Source: Myxococcus xanthus (GTDB lineage: Bacteria; Myxococcota; Myxococcia; Myxococcales; Myxococcaceae). Taken from it: 43,616 bases of DNA. The position numbers were made by a program, and so were the translations under genes. Location of the stretch: NCBI RefSeq assembly GCF_013116825.1, contig NZ_JABFNS010000078.1, positions 1-43,616 of the forward strand, written 5' to 3'. A model generated the notes under the pieces. It ran no database searches, was not told the DNA's origin, and saw only the letters and a program-made list of their open reading frames with translations. Of this stretch, positions 14,901-22,910 are shown one piece after another; position 1 is the first letter of the stretch; every line of letters starts with the position of its first letter.

Positions 14901-15153
14901 CGGCGGCGACTCGCTCATCGCCGTGCAGCTCAGTGGCCGCATCAAGAAGCAGTTGGGCTTGGACCTGCCTGCATCGAGCCTCTACGAAGGCGTCACCGTG
15001 GAGTCCCTGGCGGCGCTGCTGAAGCCGGCGGAAGCGGTGGGGCAGGAGCGCCGTGAAGAGGCGCCGGCGGCGAGCGCTTCGCTCCAGCGTCGCAAGCAGA
15101 CCCTGGCGCGCCAGCGCGACCTTCGCCGCTTCGATGACGACGATGACGTGTGA
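11956..15153 (+). CDS. Type I PKS module KS-AT-ACP (PKS-C), TTG start
   Basis: This is a 1065-residue module without any reductive domain. The chosen start is TTG at 11956, because GGAGAAG (11944-11950) sits 5 bp before it and the acidic leader then runs straight into VAIIGMAGRFPG. The frame is open further upstream but overlaps PKS-B and has no better signal. The KS has SACSTSL (near residue 182), EAHGTAT and NLGHLDA. The AT has FPGQGSQHVDMG (near 540), GHSIGEYVAA (near 632) and HAFH (near 733), which family knowledge associates with malonyl-CoA. A Pro/Ala-rich linker leads to an ACP with GGDSLIAVQ near 983. The tail is basic and then ends in a run of Asp residues. The module should leave a beta-ketone. 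It is the last gene of the rightward operon and converges on an ELWxxDGT lipoprotein gene. Confidence 0.94.
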   Translation: MDSKLAQEFDDADVAIIGMAGRFPGARDVDTLWANLREGVESIRFFSKEEARAAGVPEERLEDPSFVRAAAILPEPESFDAAFFEMPPREAEITDPQHRVFLEASWEALEHAGYSPRDYGGPISVFGGATLNTYLLMNLARNPRVLESFEPVQVNIGNGGDFLATRVSYKLNLRGASHTVQSACSTSLVAVHQACQSLLNGECDMALAGGASVNVGFFNGYRHAEGGMASPDGHCRPFDAKAQGTLFGSGVGVVLLKKLRAAVRDGDTIHAVIKGTATNNDGALKAGFTAPSVEGQAQVVAEALAASALEADDISYVEAHGTATPLGDPIEVQALTKAFRATTQRRRFCALGSVKGNLGHLDAAAGITGLMKTVMALKHGELPPSLHYERPNPAIDFDSSPFYVNASLKPWPAGDSPRRAGVSSFGVGGTNAHVVLEEAPRLPASAPSRRAWHLLPLSARTPSALEAVTARLVASLKNQGGGNLADVAWTLQAGRQRFLHRRFVLARSAEDAVDALSQPQCPRVFTEARDAVERSVAFLFPGQGSQHVDMGRALYEAEPVFRAEVDRCAELLKPHLDGLDLRTVLYPEPEAAEVSGTKLAQTALTQPALFTLEYATARLWMSWGVMPQSMLGHSIGEYVAACLAGVFSLEHALRLVAARGRLMQGLPSGAMLAVPLSEDEVQPYLRAGGAELSLAAVNGPMQCVLSGTHPAVEAVRRQLQEAGIQCQALVTSHAFHSSMMDAILDAFAAQVATVPLAAPTLPFVSNVTGTWVTAEQATSPRYWAEHLRGTVRFADGLHALLSDARRVLLEVGPGQVLGKLAKRHPAFTASHSVLASMPPPKDDRATAGMAPLADETLGRLWQAGVRVDWKGYHGAELRYRVPLPTYPFERQRFWNEPAAVEPAPRSTIASQPVASVPDATPPQASQAEPGGDAVSARPYQPRPQLRSAYVMPGTPLQRSLVELWQEMLGVAPIGIQDNFFELGGDSLIAVQLSGRIKKQLGLDLPASSLYEGVTVESLAALLKPAEAVGQERREEAPAASASLQRRKQTLARQRDLRRFDDDDDV

Positions 15154-15441
15154 CGGTTCCGCCGCTGGCCCCGAGGCGCCGCTGACCGCGTGAGCCCGAG
15201 CGCCAATAGGATGAGTGGGAGCCGTCTGAATCCCTTGCCCTTGATTCCTCCTCCGCAAGGCGGCATGCCTCATGTGGCGAAGGAAGCAGGGGCACCGCGC
15301 GCGACGAGCCATCTGCTCGGAGGATGGCTCGTGCGGGTCTGCCACGGACACAGGGGCTGGCGGGGCGTGTCTCTGGTGAGGCCTCGCTCATGGGACGGGG
15401 CGATGGCCGCGCCGCTGTGTGCAACGCGCGGGCGCCTCGCG
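15154..15441. other. Convergent intergenic region
   Basis: This 288-bp stretch lies between the stop of PKS-C and the stop of the convergent lipoprotein gene. No gene is supported. Its right edge carries the left arm of a GC-rich hairpin described separately. Confidence 0.5.
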
Positions 15442-15457
15442 CTAACGCGCCCGCGCG
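15425..15457. terminator. GC-rich hairpin at a convergent gene junction
   Basis: CGCGCGGGCGC at 15425-15435 pairs perfectly with GCGCCCGCGCG at 15447-15457 across an 11-nt loop. The loop contains the stop codon of the leftward lipoprotein gene (15442-15444). No T-run follows on either strand, so a rho-independent terminator is possible but not proven. Confidence 0.45.
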
Positions 15458-16899
15458 CAGCGGTCCTCGGGACGGAAGGGCAGGGCATACAGCTCGCGCC
15501 CAGTGCTTCCCTCGGCGGTGAAGAACACGTCCCAGCCGGAGCGGATGAAGTCGCGCGGCGAGGATGAGGCCGGGCCTGGAGCCAGCTCGTCGAGCGCCCG
15601 CGTGCCGGAGGGGGTGCCGTCACTCACCCACGGCTCGGCCCCACGTCCCGGCGTCGTCGCGCTGAAGAACAGCCAGTCCTGGAGGGCCGTCACGTTCTCG
15701 GGGGAGGACCCCTCGGCTCCGGGCACGACGTCCCTGAAGAGCCGCGTGCCGGAGGCCGAGCCGTCGCTCACCCACAGCTCGCGTCCGTGCGAACCATCAT
15801 CCGCGGCGAAGTAGAGACGCCCTCCGCGCACCGCCAGGGAGGTGGGCTCCGAACCCGCGGCGCCTGGGAGGAGGTCTTTCACCCGCCGCGTCCCCTCAGG
15901 CGTGCCGTCGCTCACCCACAGCTCCTCTCCCTCGGGCAGCCCCGAGCCGGCGCTGAAGTACAGCTTGCCGTGGAGCGCCACCAGGTCGTGGGGGTACCTC
16001 CCCGGGAAGAAGCGGAGCGGGCGCGTGCTGGAGGCAGTGCCCTCCGTGACGTAGAGGCTGGCCTCGCCGTCGTTGACGTCCACCAGGAAGAAGAGCTTCC
16101 GGCCCACCGACTTCATGCGGAAGATGCGCGCTTCGTCGTTGCGCGAATCGTCGGGGACCTTGAGCAAGGGGGTGAAGCCCGGCCCACCGTTACTGCGCAC
16201 CAGCCAGTTCTCATCTTCCATGGTGATGACGAAGTAGAGAAATCCGTCGTGGACGATGAAGCGGCGCGGGAAGGAGCTGGCCTGGCCGGGAGCGGTATCC
16301 TCCACCATGAAGGTGCCCGCCTCGGTGCCATCGCTCGTCCACAGCTCGTACCCATCCGTGCCATCGGGGAGCACGGTGGAGAAGTAGAGCCGGTCCTTGT
16401 AGGCCACCAGCGTCTGTCCCTCGCCGAAGCTGGCGTCGATGGGGAGCACCCGCTTCACCAGGTACGTGCCCGCCTCGGTGCCATCGCTCGCCCACAGGGC
16501 GCGGCCTCGCACGTCGTCATCCGCGAGAAAGAAGAGGCGGTCCCCCACCATGGTGAGATCCGTGGGCCCCGAGCTCTCCAGCCCCCGCGCGATATCCCTC
16601 ACCATGGCCGTCCCGGCGCCCCCCGTGCCGCTGCTCTTCCAGAGCTCGATGCCATGGACGCCATCGTTCGCGGCGAAGAAGAGGACGCCCTCTCCGTGGA
16701 CCAGGTCGTAGACGTAGACGCTCGTGGAGCCGAGGTCCCTGAGTCTGCTGGGCGTGGAGCCACAGGGCGCCCACTCACGCCGGGCCAGCGCAGACATCCC
16801 GGTGTCTTCCCCGAAAGGGTCAGGCTCGTCGTCCACCGTCGGGGCGCAACCCGCCAGCAGGGCCAGCAGCACCGGAAAGGGACGCAAGGACTTCATCAT
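15442..16899 (-). CDS. ELWxxDGT-repeat lipoprotein, short form
   Basis: This 485-residue exported protein has a start fixed by AAGGAG a few bases before ATGATG at 16899. The N-terminus is a lipoprotein signal: MMKSLRP, a hydrophobic stretch, then the lipobox LLAGC, so it should be anchored in an envelope membrane. The rest is about eight tandem units of roughly 48 residues. Each unit carries a variant of ELWxSDGTxxGT followed by a PGxxxSxP turn and a hydrophobic LFFxAxDxxxG strand, a pattern compatible with a beta-propeller. One central unit is degenerate (LYVTEGT). The protein ends with an IRSGWDVFFTAEGSTG cap. No catalytic motif is visible and the molecular function is unknown. It lies 220 bp downstream of a longer paralogue in the same direction, with a strong hairpin between them. 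Confidence 0.88.
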   Translation of the reverse strand: MMKSLRPFPVLLALLAGCAPTVDDEPDPFGEDTGMSALARREWAPCGSTPSRLRDLGSTSVYVYDLVHGEGVLFFAANDGVHGIELWKSSGTGGAGTAMVRDIARGLESSGPTDLTMVGDRLFFLADDDVRGRALWASDGTEAGTYLVKRVLPIDASFGEGQTLVAYKDRLYFSTVLPDGTDGYELWTSDGTEAGTFMVEDTAPGQASSFPRRFIVHDGFLYFVITMEDENWLVRSNGGPGFTPLLKVPDDSRNDEARIFRMKSVGRKLFFLVDVNDGEASLYVTEGTASSTRPLRFFPGRYPHDLVALHGKLYFSAGSGLPEGEELWVSDGTPEGTRRVKDLLPGAAGSEPTSLAVRGGRLYFAADDGSHGRELWVSDGSASGTRLFRDVVPGAEGSSPENVTALQDWLFFSATTPGRGAEPWVSDGTPSGTRALDELAPGPASSSPRDFIRSGWDVFFTAEGSTGRELYALPFRPEDRCARAR

Positions 16900-17028
16900 G
16901 GGTTGCTCCTTGAAGGCGCGTGATGCGCCGGGTGGCGCGGCATTCTGGGGACGGAGGGTTCGTTCCTCACCTGCGCGTCGGTCGCGGGCACCGCCGCCCG
17001 CGAGACAGTCCACGCAGGCCCATCACGA

Positions 17029-17070
17029 CGTCAGCGCCTTCGCCATCTACAGGAGGCGAAGGCGCTGACG
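17029..17070 (-). terminator. Perfect 16-bp stem hairpin after the long ELWxxDGT gene
   Basis: CGTCAGCGCCTTCGCC (17029-17044) and GGCGAAGGCGCTGACG (17055-17070) are perfect reverse complements around a 10-nt loop. The hairpin lies 50 bp after the stop of the leftward long repeat gene and about 130 bp before the start of the short one. A second small repeat, CAACCC/GGGTTG (17083-17099), sits between the stop and this stem. There is no following U-tract on the minus strand. Position and stem strength still favour a transcription terminator or an mRNA 3-prime stabiliser. Confidence 0.65.
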
Positions 17071-17119
17071 GAGGAGGAGCCCCAACCCGCTGAGGGTTGA
17101 GGACCTGTTGCACGGAGGC

Positions 17120-19975
17120 TCAGTCCAGATCGCGCACAGGGACGACCCACCACTCCTTGCCCGTGGACAGGTCGTCGGCGTGGAAGAAGACGTTCTGGCC
17201 GGAGCGGATGAAGTACCGGGGGAAGGGCATGGAGCCCTTCACGCCCGGGACCAGCTCCTGCAACATCCGCGTCCCCCTCCGCGTGCCGTCGCTCACCCAC
17301 GGCTCCGCGCCGTGGACGCCATCATCGGCGCCGAAGAGGAGCAGGTCCTCCACGCCGTACAGCTCCAGCCAGAGGAGGGAGGAGCTCGGGCCGGGGTTGA
17401 TGTCCCGGACGAGCACCGTGCCCGCCTCGGTCCCATCGCTCTTCCACAGCTCCTCGCCGTGGAGCGGACTCGATGCGGCGAAGAAGAACGTGCCCTCGCT
17501 GGCGGCGCCGAAGCCCGGATAGGAGACCGACCAGGCGTCACCCGGGTTCACATCCCTCAACAGGCGCGTGCCCTCCGGCGTGCCGTCGCTCACCCAGGGT
17601 TCGCGGCCATAGACCTGGTTGTAGGCGAAGAAGAAGGCGGTCCCGCCGACGTCGGTGACAGTCGCCGGGTAGGAGCCCTGGAGCCCCGGCGCGAGGTCGC
17701 CCAGCATGAAGGTGCCCTCGGGCGTGCCGTCACTCCGCCATAGCTCCTCTCCGGTGCCGCGCCCCCAGTCCTGGGCGCTGAAGAAGAGCAGGTCCCCCAC
17801 GACTCGCATGGGCTCGGACGCGAAGCCGATGTCGGTGTCCGACACGCGGTAGGTTCCCTCGGGCGTGCCGTCGCTCCGCCAGAGCTCGGGCCCATACTCG
17901 GGGTCGGTGGCGACGAAGATGAGCGCGCCTCGGAGCTCGTTCAGGTTGCTCGGGCTCGAGCCGGTCGCGCCGGGGTAAATGTCCCGCACGAGCACCGTGC
18001 CCGCCTCCGTGCCGTTGCTTCGCCACAGCTCGCTGCCGTGGACGCCATCATCGGCGGAGACAAACAGCACCCCGCCCGCCACGAAGGGGACCGCTCGACT
18101 CGACTCCGGGCCGGGGCGGAGGTCCCTCACCAGCCGGGTGCCTCGCTCCGTGCCGTCGCTCGTCCACAGCTCGGTGCCGTGGATGCCGTCATCCGCCGTG
18201 AAGAAGACCCGCCGGCCGTGGGACACCAGCTCCTGGGCATAGGTGTAGACGGAGATGGAGCCTTCGGGGCCGGGGCGGATGTCCTTGACGAGCCGGGTGC
18301 CCTCGGGCGTGCCGTCGCTCGTCCACAGCTCGAGGCCCGTGCTCACGTCGTTCGCGAAGAAGAACAGCCTCCCGTCCGCGTCGACCGCTGAGTACAGCGC
18401 CGGGTCCCCCAGGCCGGGGACGATGTCCTGCAACTGGTACGCGGGCCCCGAGCCCGAGTGCCTCGCGTGGCTCGTCTCGACGAGACGCTCGGCCCCGGCG
18501 AGGTGGCCGCCAGAGTCGAGCTTCGCGGCCCACAGCTCGGCGCCGCGGTAGCGGTCCTGGGCCACGAAGAACAGCCGCGAACCGGAGCGGGTGAAATCGC
18601 GGGGGGACGAGGAGAAGGCCCCCGGGGCGAGGTCCTCCACGCGGCGGGTGCCCCCGCGTGTCCCATCGCTCGTCCAGAGCTCGTGGCCCTTGTGGGGCTC
18701 GTAGGCGGTGAAGAAGAGCCGGCCGCCCACGGCTGCCAGGTAGGCGAGGCTGGGGCTGGGCTCTCCGGCGCGGAGGTCCTTCACCAGGCGCGTGCCGCCG
18801 GGCGTGCCATCCGTCCGCCACAGCTCGTCGCCGAGCCCCGGCACGTACGCGGAGAAGTAGAGCACCGAGCCCAGCGCGGTCAGCTCCCGGGGATACGAGC
18901 TGGCCGGTCCAGGGCGCAGGTCCGCGATGCGCCGGGTGCCGCCCGGCGTGCCGTCACTCGTCCATGGCTCCACGCCCGCGGCCGGGTCCGTCGAGCGGAA
19001 GAAGACGCGGCGTCCGGCGGCCGTCATCGCGAAGGCTTCGAGGTTCTCGTCCGGCGTCCGGACATCCCCGAGGGGAACCGTGCCTCGCGTCGTGCCGTCG
19101 CTCTTCCACAGCGTCACGAAAGCGGGCGGGTCCTCGCGCTCCTCGTAGTTGAAGAACATGAGGAAGTAGAGCGTCCCGTCCGCGTCCGTCGCGGAGAAGA
19201 AAGAGGGGTACTCGTCCGGGTCACCCGACTCGAAGCGGCGCACGCGCGCCGTGCCCGTCGTCGTCCCATCCGTCCGCCATAGCGCGTCCGCGGCGAAGAA
19301 GTAGAGGAAGTCTCCAGACACCACCAGCTCCCGGGAGCGCTCCTGCCCGGGGACGATGTCCACCACGCGCGCGGTGCCTCGGCGGGTGCCATCGGTCTTC
19401 CACAATTCGGTGCCGTGTGCGTCATTGGTGACGAAGAAATAGATCGAGCCCTTGAAGACAGTCAGCCCCGGCGACCGATACGCGTTGTAGAGCGGGTCGA
19501 TGTCCATGAGGTACGAGGTGCCACCGGCGGTGCCATCGCTCTTCCACAGTTCGGCGCGGTAGTCGGGCGTGGCCCTGATGAAGAAGAGCGTCCGTCCCAT
19601 CGCCGTGAGCGCGTGCAACTCCGAGCTCTCGGGGCCGGGGGTGAGGTCCTCCACCAGGCGGGTGCCTCGACTGGAGCCGTCGCTCTTCCACAGCTCGATG
19701 CCATGCGCCGCGTCGGTGATGAGAAAGAAGAGCGTCCCCGCGACGTCCGTCAGGGACGTGGGGGCGGAGCCGGGCTGTCCCGGCACGATGTCCTCCACGC
19801 GGGACGGGTTCCCCAGCCCCTCATCCTGGGCGCGGGTCGCCGTGAGCACCGGGGGCGCGTGCTGCGCGTCTTCGGGCCCGGGAGGAGCCGACGGCGTGGA
19901 CGATAATGGGCCACAGGCAACGGCGAGGGGCAGCGCTGAATAGAACAGTCGCTGGAGCAACGGCCGCGCGGACAT
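17120..19975 (-). CDS. ELWxxDGT-repeat lipoprotein, long double-array form
   Basis: This 951-residue exported protein starts at ATG 19975, preceded by AAGGAAGGTGG; an in-frame TTG at 19993 is less well placed. The signal peptide ends in a lipobox-like AVAC near residue 20. Sixteen recognisable ELW/EPW/ALW-xSDGT units of about 48 residues follow. They fall into two arrays. The first ends near residue 477 with FTRSGSRLFFVAQD and a unit lacking DGT (GAELWAAKL), followed by a Gly/Ser/His-rich spacer. The second ends at the C-terminus with FIRSGQNVFFHADD. Each half therefore resembles the complete short paralogue encoded next to it. ELWxxDGT repeats are common in myxobacterial exported proteins, but their function is not established. 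A surface-exposed beta-propeller role is inference. Confidence 0.88.
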   Translation of the reverse strand: MSARPLLQRLFYSALPLAVACGPLSSTPSAPPGPEDAQHAPPVLTATRAQDEGLGNPSRVEDIVPGQPGSAPTSLTDVAGTLFFLITDAAHGIELWKSDGSSRGTRLVEDLTPGPESSELHALTAMGRTLFFIRATPDYRAELWKSDGTAGGTSYLMDIDPLYNAYRSPGLTVFKGSIYFFVTNDAHGTELWKTDGTRRGTARVVDIVPGQERSRELVVSGDFLYFFAADALWRTDGTTTGTARVRRFESGDPDEYPSFFSATDADGTLYFLMFFNYEEREDPPAFVTLWKSDGTTRGTVPLGDVRTPDENLEAFAMTAAGRRVFFRSTDPAAGVEPWTSDGTPGGTRRIADLRPGPASSYPRELTALGSVLYFSAYVPGLGDELWRTDGTPGGTRLVKDLRAGEPSPSLAYLAAVGGRLFFTAYEPHKGHELWTSDGTRGGTRRVEDLAPGAFSSSPRDFTRSGSRLFFVAQDRYRGAELWAAKLDSGGHLAGAERLVETSHARHSGSGPAYQLQDIVPGLGDPALYSAVDADGRLFFFANDVSTGLELWTSDGTPEGTRLVKDIRPGPEGSISVYTYAQELVSHGRRVFFTADDGIHGTELWTSDGTERGTRLVRDLRPGPESSRAVPFVAGGVLFVSADDGVHGSELWRSNGTEAGTVLVRDIYPGATGSSPSNLNELRGALIFVATDPEYGPELWRSDGTPEGTYRVSDTDIGFASEPMRVVGDLLFFSAQDWGRGTGEELWRSDGTPEGTFMLGDLAPGLQGSYPATVTDVGGTAFFFAYNQVYGREPWVSDGTPEGTRLLRDVNPGDAWSVSYPGFGAASEGTFFFAASSPLHGEELWKSDGTEAGTVLVRDINPGPSSSLLWLELYGVEDLLLFGADDGVHGAEPWVSDGTRRGTRMLQELVPGVKGSMPFPRYFIRSGQNVFFHADDLSTGKEWWVVPVRDLD

Positions 19976-20198
19976 GTGCCACCTTCCTTTCAATGGGCGT
20001 CGCTTCGAACGCGTCGCGGGCAGTAAGCTGGGCGCGAGGCGCTACCACGCCAGCAGTGCCTGAGAGGGGGATGGCTGTCATGCGCCCGGCATGTTGCCGC
20101 TGGACACAGGGGGTTCGTGCCACACTTGGGCGCATGCCCGAAGCGCTGGGTTGCCAAACCTCCGCCCTGGCCTCCAGCTTCGTCCTGGTACAGCGGCC
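19976..20198. promoter_or_regulatory. Divergent intergenic region between ELWxxDGT gene and P-type ATPase gene
   Basis: This 223-bp region must hold the promoters of two divergent genes. A short inverted repeat, CATGC-GCCCG-GCATG, is present at 20079-20093. I could not assign -35/-10 elements with confidence. Confidence 0.35.
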
Positions 20199-22781
20199 AT
20201 GCGAATCCCCGTCCCCATCCGGCGCCTTCCTGCTCCGTTGGACGATGCTCGCGGCCTCGACACGGACGAGGTGAGCGAGCGGCGGGCTCGCTATGGGCGC
20301 AATGACGTGCTGGCGCAATCCCATCGCTCGTGGCTCCACGTCTTGGGCGAGACCGCCGGAGACCCGATGCTCTGGTTCCTCGTGGGAACGAGCGGGCTCT
20401 ATTTCGTTCTGGGCGCGCGGACCGAGGGGCTGGTGTTGCTGCTGGCCATCGTCCCGCTGCTCGGCATGGACGGGTTCCTGCATCGCCGGACGCGCGCCTC
20501 TACCGCCGGCCTGCAGAGCCGGCTGGCCGCGCGCGCCACCGTGCTGCGTGCGGGGCGCGAGCAGGTGGTCACCGCGGACGAATTGGTGGTGGGCGACCTG
20601 GCGCGAGTGGAGGCGGGCGAGCACTTTCCCGCGGACGGGGTGGTCGTGCGCGGCGAGTGCCTGCAAGCCGAGGAGTCCTCGCTCACCGGAGAGGCATTGC
20701 CCGTGCGCAAGCGGCCACTGTCCCGGCTGCCTCCGGGCGCTGAGCCGGCGGTGGACGGCTCACACTGGGGGCTTGCCGGAACGCGGCTGCTGACCGGGAC
20801 GGCCTGGGTGCGAATCGTCTTCACCGGGCGGGAAACACTCTACGGGAGCATCGTGCGCTCGGCCACGCAGGGCGCGCAGGCGCGCACGCCGCTCCAGCAG
20901 GCCGTGGCCCACCTGGTGGCGGTGCTGATGGGAGTGGCCGCCGTGCTGTGCGTGGTGCTCGCGTTCGTTCGTTGGCGTCAGGGCTTCGGGTGGATGGACG
21001 CGCTGCTGAGCGCGGCCACGCTCGCCGTGGCGGCACTCCCCGAGGAGTTTCCGGTGGCCTTCACCTTCTTCCTCGGTGCGGGCGTGTACCGGCTGGCCCG
21101 GAGGCAGGCCCTGGTGCGGCGCCTGGTGTCCGTCGAGAACATCGGCCGGGTCACCTGCATCTGCTCGGACAAGACGGGCACGCTGACGGAGGGCCGCTTG
21201 CGGGTGGCGCGCACGCTGCCCGCGCCGGGCGTCCAGGCCGAAGCGTTGCTGTGGACCGCGGCGCTCGCTTCACGCGAGGAGGGCGGGGACCCGCTCGATG
21301 CCGCGTTGCTCGAAGCGGCCACGCGTGCGCGGCCCGGCGTGGCACGCCCACGGGTTGGGGCCACCTTCCCCTTCACCGAAGAGCGCCGGCGTGAGACGGC
21401 GGTGGTGGAGGATGCGGAGGGGCGCCTGCTCGCCGCCGTGAAGGGCGCGCCGGAGCGGGTGCTGGACCTCTGCGCGCTGGATGCCGGGGCGCGCGAGGCA
21501 TGGGGGGAGCGCGTGTCGGCGCTCGCGGCCGAGGGGCGCAAGGTCATCGCCTGTGCGAGCCAGTCGCTGGACGCCTCGGCCTGGCGGGGCGGTGAGCCGG
21601 ACCGGGGATTCCATTTCCTGGGCCTCGTGGCTTTCGAGGACCCGGTGCGCCCGGGCGTGCCAGAGGCAGTGCGGGAGTGCCGGGAGGCCGGACTGCGGAC
21701 GGTGATGGTGACGGGCGACCACCCGGCGACGGCCCTGGCGGTGGCCCGCCAGTTGGGGCTCGGTGGAGCGCGGCCCCGGGTGCTCATCGGTGAGGAACTG
21801 GAGGCGCGGCTGCACGAGGACGGAGCCGTGCCGGACGTGGACGTGGTGGCCCGCGCGGTGCCGGCGCAGAAGTACGCCCTGGTGACGGCGCTCCAGCGGC
21901 GGGGCGAGGTGGTGGCCGCCACGGGGGATGGCGTGAACGATGTGCCCGCGCTCCAGGCGGCGGACGTGGGCATCGCCATGGGGGAGCGGGGGACCCGCAG
22001 CGCGCGTGAGGTGGCCTCCATCGTCCTGCTGGATGATGACTTCGGCACGCTGGTGCGGGCCATCGCGGAGGGGCGTCAGCTCTTCCGCAATCTCCAGGGG
22101 TGCTTCCTCTATCTGCTGCTCATCCACATCCCGCTCGTGGTGACGGCCGCGCTGCTGCCCCTGGCGGGGTACCCACTTCTATACCTGCCCGTCCATATCG
22201 TCTGGCTGGAGCTGATCATCCATCCCACGGCGATGCTGGCCTTCCAGGCCGCGGCGCGTCCGGGACGCCTGGCGCCCATGCGGCGCCGGGGCTCCGCGCG
22301 CTTCTTCTCGGCGGGGGATTGGGCCACGCTCGCGCTGGTGGGGGGGCTGATGACCGTGGGGCTCGTGTGGAGCTACGACCGGAGCCTGGGCGTGGGGCGT
22401 GACGTGGAGCATGGACGCGCGGTGGCGATGGCCTCCCTCACGCTCGCGAGCACTGTGTTCGCGGCCGTGCTCACAGGCTTGCGGACGCGCACGGCACGGT
22501 GGGTCTGCGCGTTGACGACAGGTGTGTCGCTGCTGCTCATCCAGGTGCCGGCCCTGGCGCACCTGCTGATGCTGCGCCCGCTGCACCCGGATGACTGGGC
22601 GCGTGTCGCCGTGGGGGTGGCGGTGGCCTCGCTCCCCCTGGTGCTCTCGCGCCCGCGCGCCGCCGCCCATCCGGCGCGAGACGGCGCGGCTCGGGGCTCC
22701 AGCCCCTCCCAGGCTCACGGCAGGGAGGGCCTCCCCGGCAATCCCGCCGCCGCTCGACGCTGGAGGAAGCGCTCGCCGTGA
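20199..22781 (+). CDS. P-type cation-transporting ATPase
   Basis: This is a membrane pump of about 860 residues. The start at ATG 20199 (MRIPVPIRRLPAPL) matches the N-terminal region of Ca-ATPase-like pumps; its RBS is weak, and an upstream in-frame codon at 20091 is less likely. The order is classical. A cation-ATPase N-region comes first, then two membrane segments and an actuator domain with SSLTGEALPVRK. The phosphorylation site is CSDKTGTLTEG, where the Asp is phosphorylated. TGDHPATALA and ATGDGVNDVPAL form the P-domain hinge, and a C-terminal membrane bundle follows. There is no N-terminal metal-binding domain or CPC motif, so it is not a typical heavy-metal pump. The segment before the phosphorylation site reads PEEFPV where Ca pumps have PEGLP, so the ion cannot be assigned. 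The CBS-domain gene that follows may be co-transcribed. Confidence 0.93.
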   Translation: MRIPVPIRRLPAPLDDARGLDTDEVSERRARYGRNDVLAQSHRSWLHVLGETAGDPMLWFLVGTSGLYFVLGARTEGLVLLLAIVPLLGMDGFLHRRTRASTAGLQSRLAARATVLRAGREQVVTADELVVGDLARVEAGEHFPADGVVVRGECLQAEESSLTGEALPVRKRPLSRLPPGAEPAVDGSHWGLAGTRLLTGTAWVRIVFTGRETLYGSIVRSATQGAQARTPLQQAVAHLVAVLMGVAAVLCVVLAFVRWRQGFGWMDALLSAATLAVAALPEEFPVAFTFFLGAGVYRLARRQALVRRLVSVENIGRVTCICSDKTGTLTEGRLRVARTLPAPGVQAEALLWTAALASREEGGDPLDAALLEAATRARPGVARPRVGATFPFTEERRRETAVVEDAEGRLLAAVKGAPERVLDLCALDAGAREAWGERVSALAAEGRKVIACASQSLDASAWRGGEPDRGFHFLGLVAFEDPVRPGVPEAVRECREAGLRTVMVTGDHPATALAVARQLGLGGARPRVLIGEELEARLHEDGAVPDVDVVARAVPAQKYALVTALQRRGEVVAATGDGVNDVPALQAADVGIAMGERGTRSAREVASIVLLDDDFGTLVRAIAEGRQLFRNLQGCFLYLLLIHIPLVVTAALLPLAGYPLLYLPVHIVWLELIIHPTAMLAFQAAARPGRLAPMRRRGSARFFSAGDWATLALVGGLMTVGLVWSYDRSLGVGRDVEHGRAVAMASLTLASTVFAAVLTGLRTRTARWVCALTTGVSLLLIQVPALAHLLMLRPLHPDDWARVAVGVAVASLPLVLSRPRAAAHPARDGAARGSSPSQAHGREGLPGNPAAARRWRKRSP

Positions 22782-22910
22782 CGCTCCAGCCGGGTGGGTT
22801 GCACCGAGTCCCTTTCGTGCGCTGCCTTCCTGACAGGATGACGCGTGCGGGGCGCTCCCGCCATCAAACGGCGCGGCCAGGGGCACGCCCGCGGCGTCCA
22901 GGGAGGTGCC

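Noticed and set aside
15500-19700. Regularly spaced repeats of about 145 bp, briefly considered as a CRISPR-like or satellite array
   Set aside because: The repeats are in frame, diverged at third positions and encode ELWxxDGT units of lipoproteins.
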